A stretch of DNA of 40,219 nucleotides from Ruminococcaceae bacterium UBA1404. GTDB taxonomy: Bacteria; Bacillota; Clostridia; Oscillospirales; Ruminococcaceae. Position numbers and translations under genes: made by a program. Numbering within the stretch: the stretch's first letter is position 1; the number at the start of each line of letters is the position of its first letter. The notes beneath the pieces were generated by a model. The model made no database searches. It was not told the DNA's origin and was given only the letters and a program-made list of their open reading frames with translations. Where the stretch lies: assembly GCA_002305075.1 (NCBI GenBank), contig DBQC01000013.1:1-40219 (forward strand), in the 5' to 3' direction. Positions 32,673 through 40,049 of this stretch are shown one piece after another.

Positions 32673-33659
32673 TTATACCGCTCGGTAAAAGTGCCGGTTT
32701 CCTGCGACCTCTCGTATCACTCGGCCGGTTTGGCGCAGATGGTCAAGGTGAGACAAAGCCTCGCCCACGGCAAACCACTTCTGGCTCTCGGGAAAGTCCT
32801 CCCAGCTTTTGGCCCGGATAGACCATTGCAAGCGGGAGGCCACCTCGTAACCGCTGATGCCCGGGCGGGCTGTTAGAATGGCAAGCACGCTGTTTAGGCG
32901 CTCCTGATGATGGTGCACTAACGCATCGATGCGGGCCTCCACATCCCCGTCGGGGCTGCGATGGGACGCAAAGGCTCGCCGGATGGGCAGCTCCCGCAGC
33001 CGCTCGAGGCTGGCAAGATAATCCCCAAGGCTGTCGGCCACGCCGGGCCATGTGGTGATGTTGGGAGTGATGGTGTAGAGAATCTGGTCGCCGGCGAATA
33101 ATATCTGCCTGTCCGGCCAGTAGAGGCAGGTGTGCCCCGGGGTGTGTCCCGGGGTGTGCAGGCACATAAGCCGCTGGCCGTCCACCTCAATCCAGTCGCC
33201 GTCGGCCACCTCAATCATGGGCATATCCCGGTTGGGGGCATAAACAATGGCCGGGTTGTTCTCCAAAGAGATGCGCACTCTGTCCTCGGGGTAGCCTTCT
33301 CGGATATATTCCTCTATGGTATCGCCCCGAAAGCGCTCGGCCCCCGCCACCAGCCGCCGCAGGATAGCCCGGTCTATAGGGTGCATATAGATGTGCGAAT
33401 GGGCAGAGGCGATATCGGCCATAAGCCCTGTGTGGTCGGAGTGGAGATGGGTGTAAAAAAAGTCGGTTTTTTCTCGCTCGATGCCAAGGGCTTCAAGGCC
33501 GGCCTCCATGGCGGCCAGACAGTCGGGGTGGCGAAAGCCCGAGTCGATGACCAGATGACGCTCTTTACCCTTGATGACATAGTTGTTGATGCTGCGCAGG
33601 GGGCTTTGGGGCAGCGGGATGGAAAAGGTGTAAATATTGTCCTCAAGCTTTGTTAGCAT
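32673..33659 (-). CDS. Metallo-beta-lactamase fold hydrolase with C-terminal winged-helix domain
   Basis: A 328-residue MBL-fold enzyme. The zinc motif is HLHSDH (71-76), with TPGHTPGHTCLYWPDRQILFAGDQIL (about 167-192) supplying the next His and the bridging Asp, and SHRSP the last His. The C-terminal about 80 residues (from RLNSVLAILTARPGISGYEVA) look like the winged-helix region of the LACTB2/glyoxalase II-like subgroup. The ATG at 33659 follows GGAGG by five bases and is preferred to in-frame starts upstream. Family members cleave thioesters or phosphodiesters; the substrate is not evident. A TTGACA promoter lies between it and the preceding ECF gene. Confidence 0.9.
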   Translation of the reverse strand: MLTKLEDNIYTFSIPLPQSPLRSINNYVIKGKERHLVIDSGFRHPDCLAAMEAGLEALGIEREKTDFFYTHLHSDHTGLMADIASAHSHIYMHPIDRAILRRLVAGAERFRGDTIEEYIREGYPEDRVRISLENNPAIVYAPNRDMPMIEVADGDWIEVDGQRLMCLHTPGHTPGHTCLYWPDRQILFAGDQILYTITPNITTWPGVADSLGDYLASLERLRELPIRRAFASHRSPDGDVEARIDALVHHHQERLNSVLAILTARPGISGYEVASRLQWSIRAKSWEDFPESQKWFAVGEALSHLDHLRQTGRVIREVAGNRHFYRAV

Positions 33660-33693
33660 GGCGTCCTCCATGGATGGATGCAATTAGGATTTC

Positions 33694-33722
33694 ATTCTTG
33701 CACAGAGCCACAGAGATGTCAA
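33694..33722 (-). promoter_or_regulatory. Predicted promoter of the MBL-fold gene
   Basis: On the minus strand a perfect TTGACA (33722-33717), a 17-base spacer and AAGAAT (33699-33694), starting right after the terminator hairpin of the ECF gene. Confidence 0.6.
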
Positions 33723-33749
33723 GGGGGAAGGCTTTATGCCCTCCCCCTT
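33721..33749 (-). terminator. Terminator of the ECF S-component gene
   Basis: Stem AAGGGGGAaGGC (33721-33732) with GCCcTCCCCCTT (33738-33749), one mismatch, 5-base loop, close to the stop codon at 33754. The T-run on the minus strand is short. Confidence 0.65.
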
Positions 33750-33753
33750 ATGA

Positions 33754-34278
33754 TTATTGGGCTTGTATAATCCGAGCCCGACGCAGCGCCAGCACAATGG
33801 CGGGAATGGCCACCAGCTGCAGCAAAATGCCGGGCAGCGCCGTTACAAAGGAGGAGGCAATCCAAATCTCCAGCGAGTAAGCGCCCACATTAAAAATCAG
33901 CGCCTTGGCCACTCCGGCAGCCAGACGGCCGGCCAACATGGCCCCAATAAGCGCACCGTAGACCCCCGCCATGCCCCGGCGAATCAGACGCCTCATGAGC
34001 AGGCTGCCCACAAGGCCGTAAACCGCCAGCTCCACCACCATGCCGGGCAGCACCGGTGTGGGGGGCATACCCGTAGCCAGGTGGGATAAAATAGGCGTGA
34101 TGACGCCGCAGGCCAACCCGTAGGGCCAGCCGGTTATCAGCCCGCACAGCAGCACCGGAATATGCATGGGCAAAAAGACAACGCCGGCATTGGGAATGGT
34201 GTGAAAGGCCGGGGGCAAAACAAGACCCAGCGCCACACAGAGGCCGGTAAAGCTAAGGCTGCGAATCTTTGTATTCAT
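33754..34278 (-). CDS. ECF transporter S component (vitamin/precursor-binding membrane protein)
   Basis: A 174-residue membrane protein with about five or six helices. MNTKIRSLSFTGLCVALGLVLPPAFH, LPMHIPVLLCGLITGWPYGLACGVITPILSHLATGMPP and the following ELAVYGLVGSLLMRR match the ECF S-component family. Such proteins bind a vitamin or precursor and share the EcfAA'T energy module encoded elsewhere. The ATG at 34278 has AAAGGAGTG five bases upstream; the frame is open another 32 codons into the leader but there is no ribosome site. The ligand is not known. A terminator in the leader points to ligand-dependent control. Confidence 0.88.
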   Translation of the reverse strand: MNTKIRSLSFTGLCVALGLVLPPAFHTIPNAGVVFLPMHIPVLLCGLITGWPYGLACGVITPILSHLATGMPPTPVLPGMVVELAVYGLVGSLLMRRLIRRGMAGVYGALIGAMLAGRLAAGVAKALIFNVGAYSLEIWIASSFVTALPGILLQLVAIPAIVLALRRARIIQAQ

Positions 34279-34417
34279 AAGAACACTCCTTTTATGGTTT
34301 GGGCCGCACAGCAAAAAAGCCATGGAGCCTCCTCCCCGGCTATGCGGGGAAAAGCCTTCATGGCTTAAATTCATGGAAGGATGCGCAAAGGTGCTGCCGC
34401 CTTCGTGGCGGCTTTAT
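34279..34417 (-). promoter_or_regulatory. Leader with terminator/antiterminator: candidate riboswitch or attenuator
   Basis: RNA from about 34417 first forms GCCGCC/GGCGGC (34412-34407 with 34401-34396). Then CCTTCcATG (34380-34372) can pair with CATGAAGG (34362-34355), an 8-bp stem with one bulged C, as an antiterminator. The alternative is a long terminator stem, AAGCCATG (34366-34359) with CATGGCTT (34324-34317), continuing with CCCCG/CGGGG, then six T. The two structures share CATGAAGG and cannot coexist. No known riboswitch consensus (TPP, FMN, cobalamin, THF, preQ1, ZTP) was recognised. Confidence 0.7.
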
Positions 34418-34423
34418 AGGACC

Positions 34424-34453
34424 ATTATACCGGTGCAAAGCCTCCCATGTCAA
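34424..34453 (-). promoter_or_regulatory. Predicted promoter of the ECF S-component gene
   Basis: On the minus strand a perfect TTGACA (34453-34448), an 18-base spacer and a perfect TATAAT (34429-34424). A fully consensus promoter before a terminator supports control by attenuation. Confidence 0.85.
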
Positions 34454-34465
34454 GTCGGCGGGCTC

Positions 34466-34495
34466 TTTACACCGGCCCATGGAATGCGATACAAT
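34466..34495 (+). promoter_or_regulatory. Predicted promoter of the DUF3842-U32 operon
   Basis: TTTACA (34466-34471), an 18-base spacer and TACAAT (34490-34495), giving a leader of about 34 bases before the ATG at 34536. Confidence 0.5.
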
Positions 34496-34535
34496 GAAAA
34501 AAATATGGGCCTATAAAGGAGAAGAGACATACTAT

Positions 34536-34958
34536 ATGAAGATTGTGGTGATAGACGGTCAGGGTGGGCGCATGGGCCGTGCACTGGTGGAGGGCCTGCG
34601 GGCCCGGGGTATCGGTGACGAGATTGTGGCGGTAGGCACCAACAGCGCTGCCACCGCCGCCATGTTGTCGGCCCGGGCCGATTATGGGGCCACCGGCGAA
34701 AACGCCCTGCGGGTTAACTGCAAGGACGCCGACTTTATTGTGGGACCCATGGGCATTCTGGTGGCCGATGCGCTCCACGGCGAGATTACGCCGGCTATGG
34801 CTGCCGCCGTGGGCCAAAGCCCGGCCTGCAAGGTGCTGCTGCCGGTGAGCCGCTGCAACACCTATGTGGCCGGCGTGCGCAGCCTAAGCCCAGGGGAATA
34901 TATCGCTCTGGCCATTGAGGAGATTGCGTCACGCTGCGAGGGGAGGCAAAACCTGTGA
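34536..34958 (+). CDS. DUF3842 family protein
   Basis: A 140-residue cytosolic protein of a small clostridial family of unknown function (DUF3842, recognised from memory). The N-terminus KIVVIDGQGGRMGRALVEGL has the glycine-rich beta-alpha-beta pattern of a nucleotide- or NAD-binding fold; Cys62, Cys98, Cys107 and Cys134 are scattered, with Cys107 in LLPVSRCNTYVAG. It is chosen to start at 34536, where the fold begins; the AAGGAG site is rather far (about 13 bases), and GAAGAG closer. The stop overlaps the U32 peptidase start by 4 bases, so both are coupled and probably work together in one pathway. Confidence 0.78.
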   Translation: MKIVVIDGQGGRMGRALVEGLRARGIGDEIVAVGTNSAATAAMLSARADYGATGENALRVNCKDADFIVGPMGILVADALHGEITPAMAAAVGQSPACKVLLPVSRCNTYVAGVRSLSPGEYIALAIEEIASRCEGRQNL

Positions 34959-37048
34959 ATCTAGAGATCCTGGCCCCCGCCGGCGGGCCCGAAAGCCTGC
35001 GAGCCGCCGTGCTGTGCGGGGCCGATGCGGTCTACTTAGGGGGGGCGGGACTGCTTAACGCCCGCCGCTCAGCTCAGGGCTTTGACGAGGCCCAATTGGC
35101 CGAGGCGGTGTCTTTTTGCCATGGCCGGGGGGCCAAGGTCTACCTCACTCTTAACACGCTGGTGCGGGAGAGCGAACGGGATTTGCTGCTCTATGCCGCC
35201 GGACAGGCCGCCGCCATCGGTGTGGATGCAGTGATTATACAGGATGTGGCCGTAGCCCGCACCCTGCGCGATGCCTGCCCCGATTTGCCGCTACACGGCT
35301 CGACCCAAATGAGCGTCACCAGCGCCGAGGGTGTTCGGCTCCTTGAGGAGCTGGGCCTCGAGCGGGTGATATTGGGCCGGGAGCTTACATTGGAGGAAAT
35401 CAAGGCTGTTCGGCAACAAAGCCGTATTGAGCTTGAAATTTTTGTCCACGGTGCGCTCTGCACGGGCCTGTCGGGCCAGTGTTATCTCTCCAGCCTTGTG
35501 GGTGCCCGCAGCGGCAACCGGGGGCTCTGCGCCCAGCCCTGCCGTCTGCCCTTTGCCTGCGGAAATAGCACCCATGCCCTCTCTTTGCGGGACCTCTCGC
35601 TGCTCGGTCATCTTGAAACCATCGCCGAGGCCGGGGTCTGCGCCATCAAAATAGAAGGGCGCATGAAGCGACCCGAGTATGTGGCCGCCGCCGTCACCGC
35701 CGCTGTGGCCGCAAGAGAGGGCCGCCCCTACGATGCCCAGGCGCTGGCGGCCATATTCTCCCGCAGTGGCTTTACCGACGGATACTTTACCGGCCGGCGG
35801 GACAAGCGTATGTTTGGCATTCGCCAAAAGGAGGATGTGACCGCCGCCACCGAGGGCCTGCTTAAAAGCTACCGGGCCCTCTACCGCCAGGAGAACCCCC
35901 GGGTGGCGGTGGACTTTGCGCTCACCGCCCAGGTGGGCCGCTCCGCCCGGCTTTTTATAGAAGACGAGGACGGCTTTACCGCCTTTGCCGATACTGTCCA
36001 GCCGGTGGAGCAGGCACGGTCTGCGCCCACCCACATCACACGGGCCGAGGCCGCCCTGTCCAAAACCGGCGGCACCCCCTTTTATGCCCGAAGCATCCGC
36101 TGCGACATCGGCCCCGATGTCATGTTACCCGCCTCGGTGCTCAACGGACTGCGCCGGGACGGCCTCGGTGCGCTGCTCACCGCCCGGGAGGCTCTGAATC
36201 CTTGGCCCTTTAGTCTGCCCGCCGCCGAGCAGGTCTGGCAGAGCGTGCCTCGTACCGCCGCCCCGGCTATGCCCGCCATGCGAATGCGCCTAGGCCGGGC
36301 CGACCAACTGCCCATAGCCCTTAATTCGGCCGCCGAGATGATCATTCTGCCCCTGCATTTGATAGACCAGCTCGAGCAGGCACTGCCCGCCGAGGCGCTG
36401 CCCCGACTGGCCATCGAGCTGCCTGTGGCCGCCTTTGGCACCGACCCCCAAACCGCCGAGCAGCTTAAAGCCGCCCGGGACATGGGCATCACCCAAGCGG
36501 TGGTGGAGTCCTTAGGGGCGCTGTATACGGCCCGGGAGGCCGGATTTGCGCTACATGGCGGCGCACGGCTTAACATCTTTAACACCCCTGCCCTTTCGGA
36601 GTTTGAGCGGCTGGGCCTTGAGGATGCCACCCTCTCTTTCGAGCTGATGCTGCGGGAAATTGGTCGCTTGGGTGGCCGGCTGCCCCGAGGGGTGCTGGCC
36701 TATGGGCATCTGCCCCTTATGCTGCTGCGCAACTGCCCGGCCAAGGCCCACCAGGGGGGATGCCGTGGGATAAACTGCGGCTATCCCACGCTGACCGACC
36801 GCATGGGCAAGCACTTTTTCATAGACTGCGACGGTCGGGTGTCCACGCTGTACAACCATCTGCCCCTCTACATGGGCGACCGGCTGGCAGAGCTTAAAGG
36901 GGTGGATTTCTACACCATCTACCTAACCCGGGAGTCCCCCGCCGAGACCGCCGAGGTTTTGGCCGCCATGGAGGCCGGGCTGCCGCCCCCCATGGAACAC
37001 ACACGGGGGCTCTATTACCGCCCCGAGAACGCCGGCGGCAAAAAATAA
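34955..37048 (+). CDS. U32 family peptidase-like protein with DUF3656 (RlhA-like)
   Basis: A 697-residue protein of the U32 family. Members once called collagenases are now known, in several cases (RlhA, TrhP), to be needed for prephenate-dependent hydroxylation of RNA bases. The N-terminal TIM-barrel-like domain starts ILAPAGGPESLRAAVLCGADAVYLGG. The conserved cysteines are Cys169, Cys176, Cys192 and Cys196 (ALCTGLSGQC, then GLCAQPC), expected to bind an Fe-S cluster. GRMKRPEYVA follows, and after a DUF3656-type middle part the C-terminus has AKAHQGGCRGINCG. The GTG start overlaps DUF3842 by 4 bases. RNA hydroxylation (23S rRNA C2501-type) is the best guess; peptidase activity is unproven. 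Confidence 0.88.
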   Translation: MNLEILAPAGGPESLRAAVLCGADAVYLGGAGLLNARRSAQGFDEAQLAEAVSFCHGRGAKVYLTLNTLVRESERDLLLYAAGQAAAIGVDAVIIQDVAVARTLRDACPDLPLHGSTQMSVTSAEGVRLLEELGLERVILGRELTLEEIKAVRQQSRIELEIFVHGALCTGLSGQCYLSSLVGARSGNRGLCAQPCRLPFACGNSTHALSLRDLSLLGHLETIAEAGVCAIKIEGRMKRPEYVAAAVTAAVAAREGRPYDAQALAAIFSRSGFTDGYFTGRRDKRMFGIRQKEDVTAATEGLLKSYRALYRQENPRVAVDFALTAQVGRSARLFIEDEDGFTAFADTVQPVEQARSAPTHITRAEAALSKTGGTPFYARSIRCDIGPDVMLPASVLNGLRRDGLGALLTAREALNPWPFSLPAAEQVWQSVPRTAAPAMPAMRMRLGRADQLPIALNSAAEMIILPLHLIDQLEQALPAEALPRLAIELPVAAFGTDPQTAEQLKAARDMGITQAVVESLGALYTAREAGFALHGGARLNIFNTPALSEFERLGLEDATLSFELMLREIGRLGGRLPRGVLAYGHLPLMLLRNCPAKAHQGGCRGINCGYPTLTDRMGKHFFIDCDGRVSTLYNHLPLYMGDRLAELKGVDFYTIYLTRESPAETAEVLAAMEAGLPPPMEHTRGLYYRPENAGGKK

Positions 37049-37050
37049 GC

Positions 37051-37086
37051 AAAAAACCTCCCACCCGGCCGGGCGGGAGGTTTTTT
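37051..37086 (+). terminator. Terminator of the DUF3842-U32 operon
   Basis: AAAAAACCTCCCaCCCG pairs with CGGGcGGGAGGTTTTTT, one mismatch, ending in six T. Confidence 0.92.
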
Positions 37087-37144
37087 ATATCCCTCGGGTG
37101 GGTTTTGGGCAGCGCCTAAAAAGCTCTATATGCTAAAACTAACA

Positions 37145-37166
37145 GGAGCGCCCCATGGGGCGCTCC
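37145..37166 (-). terminator. Hairpin after the M20 gene, probable terminator
   Basis: Perfect palindrome GGAGCGCCCC (37145-37154) with GGGGCGCTCC (37157-37166), 17 bases past the stop; on the minus strand TGTTAGTTTT follows. Confidence 0.6.
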
Positions 37167-37182
37167 CGTTTAATGGCAGTTT

Positions 37183-38568
37183 TTATTGGGGGATGGGCAT
37201 ATCGTCGGTAATGGGGCAGACATACTTCTGTCCGGCCATGGCGGCGTCGAACTCGGCCCTTGCGTCGATGAGGATTTGCGGGTCCTCGATGACCTTGAGG
37301 CCGAGCAGCGCAATGGCTTTGGCCGCATAGAGCATACCCTTCATGCCGATGGAGTGACCCGAGCAGGCCGCAATCTGCCAGCTGTGGCCGGGTGCGCCCA
37401 GGTTGTAGCTGGCCGTAGTGAACATAATGCCCGGTGCAATATGCTGCACATCGCCCACATCGGTGGAGCCAAAGGAGTCGGCCGCCGCACTCAGGGGCAG
37501 CACATCCTCATGGAACTCGGTGCCCTCGGGCAGCCCCGTGCGCTTTAGGATGGTCGAGTAGGCCTTGGGTGCGCTGGCGTTGAGGGCCCGGGCAAATTCC
37601 CGTTCTTCCTCGGTGTAGCCCTCGCGGGGAATTTCGCGCAGGGCACTATCCAAAACCTCGGCCAGCTTCATGTTGGGCAGGTTCTGATAGCAGCCGCCCA
37701 GATACTCCACCTCCACGGTGGTGCCGGTCATGATGGCGGCACCCTTGGCCAAATCGAGCACCCGCTCGTAGACCTCCTCTACCGCCTGACGGGTAAATGC
37801 CCGCACAAAATACTTGCTGGTGGCCCGGTCGGGCACGATGTTGGGGGCTACGCCGCCCTCGGTGATGATATAGTGGATGCGAACATCGCTGGTGACATGC
37901 TCCCTGAGGTAGTTGGCACCCACATTCATAATTTCCACCGCATCCAGTGCGCTGCGGCCGTTGTGGGGGTCGCCGCCGGCATGGGCCGTAATGCCCTTAA
38001 AGTGGAAATAGGCCGAATTAAGCGCCGTGTTGCGGGCGACATTGACGCCGGTTACCGTGCCCGGATGATAGGCCACCGAGTAGTCGATATCGTCAAAGGC
38101 GCCGCCCCGGGCCATATAGCCCTTGCCCACCAAGATTTCCTCGGCAGGGCAGCCGTAGTAAACCACCGTGCCGGGCAGACCCCGGGCCTCCATCTCGGCC
38201 TTGAGACCGATGGCGCCGCCCAAAGAGCCCACACCAAGCAGGTTGTGGCCACAGGCTTGACCGTAACCATCCTGCTGGGCCGCCTCTTTGTGGGTGGCCA
38301 CAATCTGGCTCATGCCGGGTAGTGCGTCCAACTCGCCGAGGATGCCGTAAACCGGCCGCCCCGAGCCCCAAGTAGCCTTAATCGCCGTGGGCACGCCTCC
38401 CGCGCCCATCTCCACGGTAAAACCCTCGGCCTCTAGCGCGTCGGCCACCCATTTGGCAGCCTTATGCTCGCGAAAGGGGCCCTCGGGCTCGCGCCACATA
38501 TTTAGCGCAATCTCCTCTAGCGTATCGCGCACTGCATCAATTTTGGCAAAAGCTTGTTTACCTGTCAT
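37183..38568 (-). CDS. M20 family metallo-amidohydrolase (AbgB-like)
   Basis: A 461-residue zinc amidohydrolase close to AbgB, which with AbgA cleaves p-aminobenzoyl-glutamate. Metal-binding motifs: GELDALPG (78-85), QACGHNL with His108, and CPAEE (140-144), then AYHPG, and the lid domain with HAGGDPHNGRSALDAV (about 217-232). GHSWQIAACSGHSIGMKGM near the C-terminus supplies the last ligand. The start is uncertain: ATG at 38568 is 12 bases from AGGAAAGG, that at 38580 abuts it. No AbgA or AbgT partner is nearby, so the substrate may be another aminoacyl amide or peptide. Confidence 0.88.
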   Translation of the reverse strand: MTGKQAFAKIDAVRDTLEEIALNMWREPEGPFREHKAAKWVADALEAEGFTVEMGAGGVPTAIKATWGSGRPVYGILGELDALPGMSQIVATHKEAAQQDGYGQACGHNLLGVGSLGGAIGLKAEMEARGLPGTVVYYGCPAEEILVGKGYMARGGAFDDIDYSVAYHPGTVTGVNVARNTALNSAYFHFKGITAHAGGDPHNGRSALDAVEIMNVGANYLREHVTSDVRIHYIITEGGVAPNIVPDRATSKYFVRAFTRQAVEEVYERVLDLAKGAAIMTGTTVEVEYLGGCYQNLPNMKLAEVLDSALREIPREGYTEEEREFARALNASAPKAYSTILKRTGLPEGTEFHEDVLPLSAAADSFGSTDVGDVQHIAPGIMFTTASYNLGAPGHSWQIAACSGHSIGMKGMLYAAKAIALLGLKVIEDPQILIDARAEFDAAMAGQKYVCPITDDMPIPQ

Positions 38569-38632
38569 GGCAAGGCACATCCTTTCCTGTGTTCGCACCC
38601 CGACACCCTGGCCGATAGGCACGCTTAAGGTT

Positions 38633-38682
38633 ATGGTATCACATTTTCGGCGATTGACAAGCCAAAGTGAGCAAGATATAGT
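38633..38682. promoter_or_regulatory. Divergent promoters sharing one -35 region
   Basis: Plus strand: TTGACA (38654-38659), 17 bases, TATAGT (38677-38682), reading toward the NYN gene. Minus strand: TTGTCA (38660-38655), 16 bases, TACCAT (38638-38633), reading toward the M20 gene. The two -35 boxes overlap by five bases, so only one polymerase can bind at a time. The plus promoter is the stronger. Confidence 0.6.
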
Positions 38683-38711
38683 TTAAGAGTAACGGAAAGG
38701 TGGAGTAACAG

Positions 38712-39731
38712 ATGTCCAACGAAAGGCGTATGGCGGTTTTAATTGATGCTGATAATGTATCGCCCCAATATATTAAGAGCATTTTGACCGAGGCGGTGAA
38801 CCACGGCACCCCCACCATCAAGCGTATTTACGGCGACTGGACACGCCCCAATATGACCAGCTGGAAGGAGATGCTGCTTGAGTACTCCATTACCCCCATC
38901 CAGCAATACGCCTATACCACAGGCAAAAACGCCACCGATTCGGCTTTGATTATCGACGCCATGGACTTGCTCTACGCCGGCAATGTAGAGGGCTTTTGCA
39001 TTGTGTCCAGCGACAGCGATTTTACTCGCTTGGCCGCCCGGCTGCGGGAGTCGGGTATGTATGTGGTGGGCCTTGGCGAAAAAAAGACGCCCCGGCCCTT
39101 TGTGCAGTCCTGCGAGAAGTTTTTATATCTTGAAAACCTTTCGGCCGAGGAAGCGCCGCCCACCGTCTCCGAGCCCGACCGTATTGAGGATGCCCGGGTC
39201 AAGCTGGTGGAGCGCATACGGGCCATTGTGGACGAGCAGGAGACCGACAGCGGCTGGGTGCTGCTCAGCGAGGTGGGGCGCATTCTTAACAAGCGCTACC
39301 CCGACTTTGACACACGCAGCTACGGCTATAAAAACCTCTCGCTGCTGGCCGCCTCTTTCGCCGAGGACTTTGAACTGCGCCGGGTGCCCACCGCCAACCC
39401 CATGGTCAAAAATATCTATATCCGGGTGCGGTGCAACTCCGAGGACGACGACTGCGCCATGAGCGAACCGGGCAGCCAGCTCGACAACCGCCAGAGACTG
39501 GCCGAGCATATCAAGGCCATTTTGCAAAAGCGCAGCCCCGAGGGCGACTGGGTGCTGCTGAGCACGCTGGGACAGATTTTAAGCCAGCAGCTGGCCGACT
39601 TTGATACACGCCACTTCGGCTATAAAAACCTCTCCCAGCTTATCGAGTCCTATTCCGACCAGTTTGATATGCGCCTGAGCGCCACCTCCGACCCGCTGGT
39701 TAAAAGCTGGTGGGTGCGGATAAAAAAATAG
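38712..39731 (+). CDS. NYN (PIN-like) domain protein with two OST-HTH/LOTUS domains
   Basis: A 339-residue cytosolic protein. Residues about 6-140 form a NYN domain of the LabA/PIN-like nuclease fold, with acidic residues in the expected places: Asp12/Asp14 (LIDADN), Asp76 (NATDSALI) and Asp101/Asp103 (SSDSDF). Two OST-HTH (LOTUS) domains follow, at about 163-240 and 261-338, each with the pattern GWVLLS or DWVLLS, DFDTR, GYKNLSQL. Such domains bind RNA, often G-rich or structured; the architecture is shared with animal MARF1/Limkain b1-type proteins. It probably cleaves or handles RNA. It is monocistronic with a near-consensus promoter, a GGTGGAG site and a terminator. Confidence 0.92.
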   Translation: MSNERRMAVLIDADNVSPQYIKSILTEAVNHGTPTIKRIYGDWTRPNMTSWKEMLLEYSITPIQQYAYTTGKNATDSALIIDAMDLLYAGNVEGFCIVSSDSDFTRLAARLRESGMYVVGLGEKKTPRPFVQSCEKFLYLENLSAEEAPPTVSEPDRIEDARVKLVERIRAIVDEQETDSGWVLLSEVGRILNKRYPDFDTRSYGYKNLSLLAASFAEDFELRRVPTANPMVKNIYIRVRCNSEDDDCAMSEPGSQLDNRQRLAEHIKAILQKRSPEGDWVLLSTLGQILSQQLADFDTRHFGYKNLSQLIESYSDQFDMRLSATSDPLVKSWWVRIKK

Positions 39732-39744
39732 CCGCATCGCTAAA

Positions 39745-39774
39745 AAATCCCCGTCCGAGGACGGGGATTTTCTT
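39745..39774. terminator. Bidirectional terminator after the NYN gene
   Basis: AAATCCCCGTCC (39745-39756) pairs with GGACGGGGATTT (39759-39770) over a 2-base centre; TTTCTT follows on the plus strand and a T-run on the minus strand. Confidence 0.88.
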
Positions 39775-39901
39775 ATTCCTTGTTCATCAAAATCATGGCG
39801 GCCACGCAGCCAAACATAAAACAGATGCCACCCACAGTTAGCATGGCAATTGAGATAACGCTTTTCCAAAGCTGCCGGCGCCCATAGCTTTTTTCCACCA
39901 T
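39773..39901 (-). CDS. Small membrane protein (42 residues)
   Basis: An open frame reading MVEKSYGRRQLWKSVISIAM and onward to LMNKE, with one membrane helix (about residues 15-39, hydrophobic with Gly and two Cys) preceded by a basic stretch. GGGAG lies ten bases before the chosen ATG at 39901; a start three codons earlier (39910) would be too close to it. A near-consensus promoter on the minus strand (39935-39963) and the shared terminator just beyond the stop support a real gene. Function unknown. Confidence 0.6.
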   Translation of the reverse strand: MVEKSYGRRQLWKSVISIAMLTVGGICFMFGCVAAMILMNKE

Positions 39902-39934
39902 CGCAGTCATTCTCCCATTCGGTTTGATACTGTC

Positions 39935-39963
39935 ATTTTAGTGTATGGCCCGGCGAAAATCAA
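39935..39963 (-). promoter_or_regulatory. Predicted promoter of the small membrane protein gene
   Basis: On the minus strand TTGATT (39963-39958), a 17-base spacer and TAAAAT (39940-39935). Confidence 0.65.
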
Positions 39964-39988
39964 GGGCAGGTGATTAAAGGAGGTAAAA

Positions 39989-40006
39989 ATGGAAAATACT
40001 ACTTGA
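39989..40006 (+). CDS. Possible five-codon minicistron (MENTT)
   Basis: ATG GAA AAT ACT ACT TGA follows a perfect AAAGGAGG site (39976-39983) at ideal spacing, 43 bases before the next gene. A leader peptide or ribosome-loading site for the downstream gene is possible, but so short a frame may be chance. Confidence 0.3.
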   Translation: MENTT

Positions 40007-40049
40007 CAAGGGCCGACGGCTCCGGCCAAACAGTCGCCCGGGAGGAATT

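Noticed and set aside
34279..34374. A 32-codon N-terminal extension of the ECF S component
   Set aside because: It would be encoded by the terminator hairpin, has no ribosome site, and would add non-hydrophobic residues before the normal family start at 34278.
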